Assembly: GCA_002418725.1 (NCBI GenBank) | Contig: DIER01000034.1 | Span: 1 to 7,347 of the forward strand | Length of the DNA stretch: 7,347 bases | From: Acholeplasmataceae bacterium UBA5769 | GTDB lineage: Bacteria; Bacillota_I; Bacilli_A; Acholeplasmatales; Acholeplasmataceae | Direction: 5' to 3' | Shown: piece after piece, positions 1-6,154 of the stretch | How the letters are laid out: each line of letters begins with the position of its first letter | Numbering within the stretch: position 1 is the stretch's first letter | Program-made: the position numbers and the translations under genes | Notes under the pieces: model-generated | Told to the model about the DNA's origin: nothing | Seen by the model: only the letters and a program-made list of their open reading frames with translations | The model's database searches: none

Positions 1-120
1 CTATTTAAGCTGCAAAAGTCAGGTCATCATTCAATAGTAGCATGTGAACCTGGTCAGGTCTTGATTGAAGCAGCCATAAGCGTGTTTACTATGTGGGTGA
101 TGATGCTTGATGGGGATTTT
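1..120 (+). ncRNA. ffs: Signal recognition particle RNA (4.5S/scRNA-type), 5' side incomplete or unresolved
   Basis: This is the RNA of the signal recognition particle, which binds Ffh and FtsY and targets nascent membrane proteins. The helix 8 (domain IV) signature is visible: GTGAACCTGGTCAGG at 44-58 and GAAGCAGCCATAAGCG at 67-82 match the strongly conserved Ffh-binding internal loops. The sequence folds as one long hairpin: 18-23 with 106-111 and 25-30 with 100-105 (T24 bulged), 34-39 with 87-92, 41-44 with 81-84, then G52/G53 with C74/C75 and U59/C60 with G67/A68. The apical loop (61-66, UUGAUU) is not the usual GGAA. The 3' end lies roughly at 111-120. The 5' end cannot be placed: pairing stops at base 18, and either a short 4.5S-like RNA begins near there or a longer Bacillus-type RNA with an Alu domain starts before the window. 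The identification is firm, the ends are not. Confidence 0.88.
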
Positions 121-122
121 CA

Positions 123-148
123 ATGTTTCACATATTCATAAGAAACAT
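123..148. repeat. Inverted repeat ATGTTTC/GAAACAT upstream of the operon promoter
   Basis: ATGTTTC (123-129) and GAAACAT (142-148) are perfect 7-bp inverted arms with a 12-nt spacer, lying between the SRP RNA and the -10 at 161. There is no T-run after it, so it is a poor terminator; it could be an operator covering the -35 zone, or chance. The left arm plus AC reads TGTTTCAC, exactly a parS half-site. Confidence 0.35.
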
Positions 149-157
149 CTTAAGAGA

Positions 158-166
158 TGATATAAT
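158..166 (+). promoter_or_regulatory. Extended -10 promoter for the membrane protein-tkt-mnmG-rsmG-par run
   Basis: TGATATAAT is a perfect TGn plus TATAAT extended -10 element. The best -35 candidate is TTCATA at 135-140 (4 of 6 matches), with a 20-nt spacer, which is long, but extended -10 promoters tolerate a poor -35. Transcription would start near 173, giving a leader of only about 15 nt that begins just before the Shine-Dalgarno. It also separates this unit from the SRP RNA. Confidence 0.6.
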
Positions 167-175
167 AAAAATAAT

Positions 176-181
176 GGAGGT
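176..181 (+). promoter_or_regulatory. Shine-Dalgarno fixing the start of the membrane protein gene
   Basis: GGAGGT lies 7-8 nt before the ATG at 189. It selects that codon over the in-frame ATG at 123, which has no ribosome site and lies upstream of the likely promoter. Confidence 0.75.
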
Positions 182-188
182 ATTACCT

Positions 189-839
189 ATGAAACTAAAC
201 CCAAAAATATACCGTCAACTCACAAATGAGCCTTTTATGACTCAAGAAATTGATGGAAAAATGATCGAATTTCATTACATGAATGACACACCTTTTTTAT
301 TTCAATTTGCGAGCAAAGGTCGTTTTGCCATTTGGACATCTGATGGTGCAAATTATAGAGTTCTTATCGAACAAAAATACTACGATGCCCTAGAGGCTTT
401 CTACAAACCAGAGGTCAATAAGATTTGGTTAAACTTTTTGGAATCTGTAGGCGGTATCAGCAAAAAAATTAACATGTGGTTTATCATCCCTACATTGGTT
501 CTATATGTGATTATTGCTGCTTTTGCAACCTTTGTTTTTAAAGAATACACACTACAAATCTTGCTGGGTATGATTGTATTGGTTGTTATAAGCAACATGT
601 TTCAAAGCAGACTTGTTAACCAAAAAGTAAGAGATGAGAATTTAAGAGCACAAGATTTAATTCGTGAACATATGGGGAACGAAAAATTCGAATTACTCAT
701 CAAGGCACAAGAGGATCATTATCAAGAATATTTCAAATTTAATGAGCAACAAACAGAAGAAAATACAGAAAATCAAGAAGTCATTGAAGAGAAAAATGAC
801 AACGAGGACAAGAACAATGATGGAACAAAGAGCAATTAA
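189..839 (+). CDS. Unrecognised two-helix membrane protein with acidic C-terminal tail
   Basis: The gene encodes 216 residues that I cannot assign to a named family. Seen directly: a soluble N-terminal part of about 95 residues with alternating hydrophobic and charged stretches (a possible small alpha/beta domain), two hydrophobic helices at about 96-117 and 121-138 joined by a turn (F-K-E-Y), a charged helical stretch (about 140-185), and a low-complexity tail from about 187 rich in Glu, Asn and Asp. No signal peptide is seen. Basic residues flank both helices (S91-K-K, R141, K146), so both ends are predicted to be cytoplasmic with a hairpin in the membrane. The start at 189 follows GGAGGT and an extended -10 promoter. 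The 3' end overlaps the transketolase start by 23 nt, implying co-transcription. The function is unknown, and co-transcription with housekeeping genes does not reveal it. Confidence 0.85.
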   Translation: MKLNPKIYRQLTNEPFMTQEIDGKMIEFHYMNDTPFLFQFASKGRFAIWTSDGANYRVLIEQKYYDALEAFYKPEVNKIWLNFLESVGGISKKINMWFIIPTLVLYVIIAAFATFVFKEYTLQILLGMIVLVVISNMFQSRLVNQKVRDENLRAQDLIREHMGNEKFELLIKAQEDHYQEYFKFNEQQTEENTENQEVIEEKNDNEDKNNDGTKSN

Positions 840-2772
840 CGCGATTCGTATCCTTGGTGTGGATGCGATTAATCGTGCAAACAGTGGTCACCCAGGTATC
901 GTTTTAGGTGCTGCACCTATGGCTTACCAACTTTTTACCGAGCATCTTCAAATCAACGTCAAGGATCCTAAGTGGATGAACCGCGATCGTTTTATATTGT
1001 CAGCAGGACATGGTTCAATGCTTCTTTATGCTTTAAACCATTTGTCTGGATACAAAATATCCATGGACGATATCAAAAACTTTAGACAAATAGGAAACAC
1101 ACCGGGGCATCCAGAATATGGACACACAGAAGGTGTTGAAACCACCTCAGGACCCCTGGGACAAGGTATTTCAAATGCGGTTGGTATGGCGTTAGCTGAA
1201 GCACACTTAGCAGCAAGATTTAATAAAGAAAAGTTTAACATTGTTGATCATTACACTTATGTTATTTGTGGTGATGGCGATTTACAAGAGGGTGTAGCAC
1301 TTGAAGCTATGAGTCTAGCTGGACATTTAGGTCTTGGGAAACTCATCGTCTTATTTGATTCTAACGATATTCAGTTAGATGGTAAAGTGTCATTAGCGTA
1401 TAGTGAAGCACATAAACAAAAATTTGAAGCGATGGGCTGGCACTATCAACGTGTTGAAGATGGCAATGATCTACAAACGATTCAAAAAACCATCAACAAG
1501 GCAAAGAAAGTATCACACCAACCTTCAATGATTGAAATCAAAACAGTGATAGGATACGGTACTTCTGGTCAAGGCTCTAGCAAAGTACATGGTTCGCCTG
1601 TTGGTTTAGAAGAAGCTCAAACACTTCGTCGAAATCTTGGTTGGAATGAGGAGCCTTTCGTCATTACAGATGATATTTATGAACATTTTAGAAAAAAAGT
1701 AACCCTTAGAGGACAAAGAGCATATCGTCGTTGGATGAAGTTATCTGAAGGATACAAAGCACAATATCCACAAGATTATGCGTTATATGAGTCATTCGTT
1801 AAAGGTGATACAACGCTCAATCTAAATGATTTTCAAACTGAAGTTGCTGCAGCAAAAGATGCAACGCGTAATATCAGTGGCAAGATTATCGCAAAATTGT
1901 CCGCGATGCACTTGAATTTTATCGGTGGGTCTGCAGATTTAACTGCATCAACCAAAGCCAAAGGTGCAGACGGTCACTTTGATCGTCAAAATCGCCTTGC
2001 CCGTAACATCAATTTTGGTGTTCGTGAGCATGCAATGGGTGCGATTGTTAACGGTATGGTCTTGCATGGCGGTCTAAAAGTATTTGGTGGGGCGTTCTTT
2101 GTTTTTAGTGATTATATGAAACCCGCGATTCGTTTAGCAGCTATCATGCACATTCCTTCCATTTTTGTCTTCTCTCATGATACGATTGCAGTAGGTGAAG
2201 ATGGTCCAACGCATCAACCTATAGAACAACTAGCAGGATTACGAGCAATTCCTAATTTAAACGTTTTACGACCTGCAGATGCGAATGAAACCTTAGCTGC
2301 TTGGAAAATAGCATTAGAATCTAAAACAACACCCACGGTCATCATTTTGACACGTCAGAATGTTAACAATTATGCATCGACATCCTACGAAGGGCTTAGT
2401 AGAGGTGCGTATATTGTATCTCGCGAGGAAACGAAACTTGATGGTGTTTTACTAGCCAGTGGTTCAGAAGTTGATCTTGCAATGCAAGCAAAAGAAGTGT
2501 TGAAAAAACAAGGTCTTGATGTGCGTGTTGTCAGTATGCCTTCACATTTCCTTTATGAAAAACAAACAAAAAAATACCAGAAAGAAGTACTACCAAAGCG
2601 GGCTAAAGTTATTGCAATTGAAATGGCTTCGAGTCTTTCATGGTATAAATATACACCTATTGTATATGGACTTGATCAGTTTGGAGTTAGTGCTCCCGCT
2701 GAGATAGCCCTTGAGCATTTTGGATTCACAAAAGAAAAAGTCGCAATATTTGTGGCTAACAAACTTAGATAA
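817..2772 (+). CDS. tkt: Transketolase
   Basis: A thiamine-diphosphate enzyme of the non-oxidative pentose phosphate pathway, moving two-carbon units between ketose and aldose phosphates in the cytoplasm. The 651-residue product is of normal family length. Visible in order: the N-terminal ANSGHPG substrate motif (H25), the ThDP/Mg motif starting GDGDLQEG at G152 and ending in N-D-I-Q-L-D-G, H258 in KVHGSPVG, the pyrimidine-domain FGVREHAMG with the cofactor-activating Glu E404, and HDTIAVGEDGPTHQP at 454-468. A C-terminal transketolase domain completes it. The start is ATG 817 (or the adjacent ATG 820), preceded by GAGGA at 804-808; a longer in-frame reading back to 664 only shadows the upstream gene. 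It overlaps that gene by 23 nt and is followed after 12 nt by mnmG, so it probably shares one transcript and may be translationally coupled. No catalytic residue appears missing. Confidence 0.97.
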   Translation: MMEQRAINAIRILGVDAINRANSGHPGIVLGAAPMAYQLFTEHLQINVKDPKWMNRDRFILSAGHGSMLLYALNHLSGYKISMDDIKNFRQIGNTPGHPEYGHTEGVETTSGPLGQGISNAVGMALAEAHLAARFNKEKFNIVDHYTYVICGDGDLQEGVALEAMSLAGHLGLGKLIVLFDSNDIQLDGKVSLAYSEAHKQKFEAMGWHYQRVEDGNDLQTIQKTINKAKKVSHQPSMIEIKTVIGYGTSGQGSSKVHGSPVGLEEAQTLRRNLGWNEEPFVITDDIYEHFRKKVTLRGQRAYRRWMKLSEGYKAQYPQDYALYESFVKGDTTLNLNDFQTEVAAAKDATRNISGKIIAKLSAMHLNFIGGSADLTASTKAKGADGHFDRQNRLARNINFGVREHAMGAIVNGMVLHGGLKVFGGAFFVFSDYMKPAIRLAAIMHIPSIFVFSHDTIAVGEDGPTHQPIEQLAGLRAIPNLNVLRPADANETLAAWKIALESKTTPTVIILTRQNVNNYASTSYEGLSRGAYIVSREETKLDGVLLASGSEVDLAMQAKEVLKKQGLDVRVVSMPSHFLYEKQTKKYQKEVLPKRAKVIAIEMASSLSWYKYTPIVYGLDQFGVSAPAEIALEHFGFTKEKVAIFVANKLR

Positions 2773-2784
2773 AGAAGTGATTAA

Positions 2785-4650
2785 ATGATCTATGATGGAA
2801 TCGTTGTCGGTGGTGGACATGCAGGCGTTGAAGCTGCATTAGCTATGGCACGAATGAATAAGAGAACGTTACTTGTCACAGGCAACCTGAATAAGGTTGC
2901 TTCTTTGCCTTGTAACCCGTCAATTGGTGGGCCAGCTAAAGGTATTGTTGTACGTGAAATTGACGCACTTGGTGGACAAATGGCAAAAAGTGCTGATGAG
3001 GGACAAATTCAAATGAAAATGCTTAATGCATCAAAAGGTCCCGCTGTTAGAGCACTGCGTGCGCAAATTGACAAAGTTAAATATCCTAAAATTATACTGC
3101 GCGTCCTTAAAGAAACACCCCATTTGGATTTACTCGAAGGATTAGTAGAACAATTGATTATTGAAGAAAACAAAGTTAAAGGTGTTATATTGCAAGATGG
3201 AACATCTTATCATAGTCAAGTCGTTATTTTAACGACAGGGACATATTTGGCAAGCAATATTCTCATAGGAAAAGAAAAAACAACCAGTGGTCCAACAGGA
3301 GATCCAACCACATTTGGAATAAGTAAACAACTTAAACAACTTGGTTTTGAAGTCATTCGATTAAAAACGGGGACACCTCCTCGAATCGCGAGAGACAGTA
3401 TTGATTACTCAAAAATGGCTCCTCAACCTGGAGATGATATCAAGTATACTTTCAGCTTTGACGATAAATATTATGATGAAAATCCAAAAGAACTTTGCTA
3501 TCTAACGCACACATCTGTGCATACGCATGAAATTATCAACCTCAATTTAGGTGAATCTGCGATGTATGGTGGTGTTGTTGAAGGTGTCGGACCAAGATAC
3601 TGTCCATCGATTGAAGATAAGGTGGTAAGGTTTAACGATAAAGAGCGCCACCAAATTTTTATTGAACCCGAAAGTATGGAAATCAACGAAATGTACGTAC
3701 AGGGCTTTTCAACAAGCTTACCTCGCAACGTCCAAGAACAAATGATTCGAACCATTCCGGGATTAGAAAACGTCAAAATTATTCGTTATGCCTATGCCAT
3801 CGAATATGATGCCATTAATCCCGTTCAACTCTATCCAACCTTACAGACTAAAAAAATCTCAAATCTATACTGTGCTGGACAAATCAACGGTACAAGTGGC
3901 TATGAAGAAGCTGCTGGACAAGGATTGATGGCCGGAATAAACGCAGCGCTTAGTTTAGATGGAAAAGAACCGCTCATATTGCAGCGACATGAAGCATATA
4001 TTGGTGTTTTAATTGATGATTTAGTCACCAAGGGTGTACTAGACCCCTACAGACTTCTCACATCTAGAGCAGAACATCGCTTGTTGTTGAGAAATGATAA
4101 TGCTGACTTAAGATTAAGAGATTATGGGTATAAAATTGGCTTAGTCGATGAGAAAACATATCAAGATTATCTTCGCAAGAAGGAAGCTTTTTATGAACTT
4201 GTTCAAAAAGCTGAACAAATGAAAGTTATGCCTAATGCAGAAAATAACGCTTATTTAATGAAGCGAAACTCTGCGCCAATTTATGAAGCTGTATCTGTAG
4301 CTGATCTTCTGAAAAGACCAGAGATAGGTGTTGAAGATGTTCTATATTTCTTGAATGAGTCTTTCAATGAAGACATCTTGGAACAGCTAGAAATAAAAAT
4401 TAAGTATGAAGGATATATTCAAAAAGCAATTCGTGAAGCTGATAAAATGCAACGTTTAGAGCATAAACATATTCCCGATCACATAGATTACTCTAAAATA
4501 AAGAATATTTCATCAGAAGCTAGAGAAAAACTGAATAGGGTTAGACCAAAAACAGTTGGACAAGCTTCTAGAATTTCTGGTGTAAATCCAGCTGATATCT
4601 CCATTCTTTTAGTCTTTTTAGAATCGGGGGCACTAAATCGTGAACTTTGA
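2785..4650 (+). CDS. mnmG: tRNA uridine-5-carboxymethylaminomethyl modification enzyme MnmG (GidA)
   Basis: An FAD protein that, with the GTPase MnmE, installs the (carboxymethyl)aminomethyl group at C5 of wobble uridine U34 in certain tRNAs. The 621 residues match the long MnmG form. Seen: the Rossmann FAD motif GGGHAG at 9-14; PCNPSIGGPAKG with conserved C43; the DALGGQMAK and KGPAVRALRAQ blocks; a second conserved cysteine, C273, in RYCPSIEDK; the FAD-contacting GQINGTSGYEEAAGQG stretch; DPYRLLTSRAEHRLLLRNDN; and the C-terminal helical MnmE-binding domain with GVNPADISILL. The start is ATG 2785, with only a weak Shine-Dalgarno (AAGAAG), 12 nt after the tkt stop. It ends in TGA, evidence for the standard code. 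The stop overlaps the rsmG start by 11 nt. mnmE, usually just upstream in Firmicutes, is not in the window. Confidence 0.98.
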   Translation: MIYDGIVVGGGHAGVEAALAMARMNKRTLLVTGNLNKVASLPCNPSIGGPAKGIVVREIDALGGQMAKSADEGQIQMKMLNASKGPAVRALRAQIDKVKYPKIILRVLKETPHLDLLEGLVEQLIIEENKVKGVILQDGTSYHSQVVILTTGTYLASNILIGKEKTTSGPTGDPTTFGISKQLKQLGFEVIRLKTGTPPRIARDSIDYSKMAPQPGDDIKYTFSFDDKYYDENPKELCYLTHTSVHTHEIINLNLGESAMYGGVVEGVGPRYCPSIEDKVVRFNDKERHQIFIEPESMEINEMYVQGFSTSLPRNVQEQMIRTIPGLENVKIIRYAYAIEYDAINPVQLYPTLQTKKISNLYCAGQINGTSGYEEAAGQGLMAGINAALSLDGKEPLILQRHEAYIGVLIDDLVTKGVLDPYRLLTSRAEHRLLLRNDNADLRLRDYGYKIGLVDEKTYQDYLRKKEAFYELVQKAEQMKVMPNAENNAYLMKRNSAPIYEAVSVADLLKRPEIGVEDVLYFLNESFNEDILEQLEIKIKYEGYIQKAIREADKMQRLEHKHIPDHIDYSKIKNISSEAREKLNRVRPKTVGQASRISGVNPADISILLVFLESGALNREL

Positions 4651-5338
4651 ACTTGATTTAAAGCATGAACTCCATTTGGAATTATCAGATGAGCAAAAAG
4701 AACAGTTTTTAACATATTTCGACTTTTTAATAGAGTATAACAAAATCACAAACCTGACGCGAATTACTGAGAAAATGGATGTTTATTACAAACACTTTTT
4801 TGACTCACTATCCCTGGTCAATGTCTTAAATTTTAACGATATTGAAACCATATGTGATATGGGTGCAGGAGCAGGGTTCCCAAGCATTCCACTCAAAATC
4901 ATTTTTCCACATCTCAAAGTAACGATCGTCGACTCACTAAATAAACGGATTACCTTTCTGAAATTGCTGATTGAAAAACTTCATTTAGATCATATTGAAT
5001 GCTATCATGCAAGGATTGAAGATTTCGCGGTTCACCATCAATCGGCATACGATGTCGTCACAGCGAGAGCTCTTGGACACTTATCATTGATTCTTGAAAT
5101 GGGGATTCCAATGGTAAAAAAATTAGGATATTTTATAGCTCCCAAAGGTCAACAGTCAGACGTCGAAATTAATGAAGCCACTCAAACGATGAAGCAACTT
5201 GGTGCTTCTTTAATCATGAATAAAACGTTTGACTTGCCACATAATTATGGTCAACGCGCTAATATTTTATTCCAAAAAATCAAACATGTCCCGGGATATC
5301 CTAGAACATACACACAAATGACAAACAAACCGTTATAA
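4640..5338 (+). CDS. rsmG: 16S rRNA (guanine-N7) methyltransferase RsmG (GidB)
   Basis: A SAM-dependent methyltransferase that makes m7G at G527 (E. coli numbering) of 16S rRNA in the 530 loop; loss gives low-level streptomycin resistance in several bacteria. The 232 residues fit the family. Seen: the N-terminal helical region with KITNLTRITE, the KHFFDSL block, the SAM-binding CDMGAGAGFPSIPLKI (glycines G75-G79), the VDSLNKRITFL motif at strand 2, and VVTARALG. The start is GTG at 4640, since the only nearby ATG (4665) is out of frame and the N-terminus aligns with known RsmG proteins from this codon; GGGGG at 4626-4630 is a plausible ribosome site 9 nt upstream. It overlaps mnmG by 11 nt, so translational coupling is likely. 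The stop lies in a possible parA promoter -10. Confidence 0.97.
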   Translation: MNFELDLKHELHLELSDEQKEQFLTYFDFLIEYNKITNLTRITEKMDVYYKHFFDSLSLVNVLNFNDIETICDMGAGAGFPSIPLKIIFPHLKVTIVDSLNKRITFLKLLIEKLHLDHIECYHARIEDFAVHHQSAYDVVTARALGHLSLILEMGIPMVKKLGYFIAPKGQQSDVEINEATQTMKQLGASLIMNKTFDLPHNYGQRANILFQKIKHVPGYPRTYTQMTNKPL

Positions 5339-5339
5339 T
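5334..5339 (+). promoter_or_regulatory. Possible -10 element of a parAB promoter
   Basis: TATAAT overlaps the rsmG stop codon, 30 nt before the parA ATG. At 17-nt spacing the -35 position (5311-5316, CACACA) matches only 3 of 6; a better match, ATGACA at 5318-5323, is too close (10 nt). It may be a weak internal promoter or simply A+T-rich chance. Confidence 0.3.
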
Positions 5340-5352
5340 AATATATAGAAAA

Positions 5353-5361
5353 GAAGGTGGG
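5353..5361 (+). promoter_or_regulatory. Shine-Dalgarno deciding the parA start
   Basis: GAAGGTGGG, with AAGGTGG one mismatch from the consensus AAGGAGG, ends 7-8 nt before ATG 5369. A GTG at 5357 lies inside this ribosome site and is therefore unlikely to be the start. Confidence 0.6.
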
Positions 5362-5368
5362 TGAAAGC

Positions 5369-6154
5369 ATGGGTAAAATCATTGCTGTTTCAAATCAAAA
5401 AGGAGGTGTTGGTAAAACAACGACAAGCGTCAATCTGTCTGCAGCGCTCGCTGAACAGAACAAGCGTGTTTTACTCGTTGATTTTGATCCACAAGCAAGT
5501 ACGACGACGAGCTTAGGCATTAATCGTAGTTTACTATATGCATCAATCAACGATGTCCTTTTAGAACAAAAAAACATAGAAGAGACGATTATTCACTTGC
5601 CAGATATTCGTGTCGATGTTATACCGGCCACCATTGAGTTAGCTCATGTAGAGGTTAAATTAGATCATGAAGATCGCGAATATATCTTAAGTCATAAGTT
5701 AGAGCAGATCAATCACTTATATGATTTTATCTTAATTGACTGCCCTCCCAGTTTAGGATTACTGACAATAAGTGCTCTTTATGCATCAAATTCCGTACTG
5801 ATTCCAGTACAATGTCAGTTCTTAGCAATCGACGGGTTAACCCAACTATTGAACACCATACGCATTGTACAAAAAAAGATGAAAATTAATAACAAGACAT
5901 TAGAAATTGAAGGCGTACTTCTAACCATGCTTGATAAACGTACCAAAGCAGGTTGGGAAATTGTTCACGAAATTAAAGATTATTTTAAAGAAGGTGTTTT
6001 TGACACCATCATAACAAGTAATGTTGCAGCACAAGTTGCACCCACATATGGTTTACCAGTATTGACATTCGCACCTAAATCACCCGCTGCAAAACTTTAT
6101 AAATCTTTGGCAAAGGAGATTGTAATCAATAATGAGCGAAGAAAAGAAAGCTAG
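5369..6154 (+). CDS. parA: Chromosome-partitioning ATPase ParA (Soj)
   Basis: A Walker-type ATPase that dimerises with ATP, binds nucleoid DNA non-specifically, and with ParB moves origins; in Firmicutes it also regulates DnaA. It has 261 residues. Seen: a deviant Walker A, KGGVGKTTTS at 11-20 (K11 signature Lys, K16); Walker A' VDFDPQAS with catalytic D40; Walker B LIDCPPSLG with D124; and the conserved PVQCQFLAIDGLTQLL block. The start is ATG 5369, giving MGKIIAVSNQKGG as in B. subtilis Soj. R191 in LDKRT corresponds to Soj R189. Odd: the family motif PRNVRLSEAPS reads TSNVAAQVAPT here (216-226), so Soj R218 corresponds to A220, and the following YDPRSRGA block is FAPKSPAA. There is no MinD-type amphipathic tail. 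parB follows with a 23-nt overlap. Chromosomal rather than plasmid-borne, judging by its neighbours. Confidence 0.96.
   Translation: MGKIIAVSNQKGGVGKTTTSVNLSAALAEQNKRVLLVDFDPQASTTTSLGINRSLLYASINDVLLEQKNIEETIIHLPDIRVDVIPATIELAHVEVKLDHEDREYILSHKLEQINHLYDFILIDCPPSLGLLTISALYASNSVLIPVQCQFLAIDGLTQLLNTIRIVQKKMKINNKTLEIEGVLLTMLDKRTKAGWEIVHEIKDYFKEGVFDTIITSNVAAQVAPTYGLPVLTFAPKSPAAKLYKSLAKEIVINNERRKES
6112..6120 (+). promoter_or_regulatory. Shine-Dalgarno for parB inside parA
   Basis: AAAGGAGAT lies in the last codons of parA, with GGAG ending 13 nt before ATG 6132, slightly long spacing. An in-frame TAA at 6123-6125 shuts off any longer parB reading, so 6132 is the first possible ATG. Confidence 0.6.

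Noticed and set aside
123..188. N-terminal extension of the membrane protein from ATG 123
   Set aside because: It would start before the likely promoter, lacks a ribosome site, and a strong GGAGGT precedes the ATG at 189.
664..816. 51-residue N-terminal extension of transketolase
   Set aside because: It is low-complexity Lys/Asn-rich translation of the upstream gene in another frame; transketolases begin close to the ANSGHPG motif, which fits ATG 817.
5289..5301. Overlapping palindromes TCCCGGGA and GGATATCC at the rsmG end
   Set aside because: They encode the family-typical V-P-G-Y-P-R end of RsmG, have no U-tract, and are probably chance.
6062..6067. Perfect TTGACA as a parB promoter -35
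   Set aside because: No -10-like sequence at 16-18 nt downstream (CGCTGC region); it lies in parA coding sequence.
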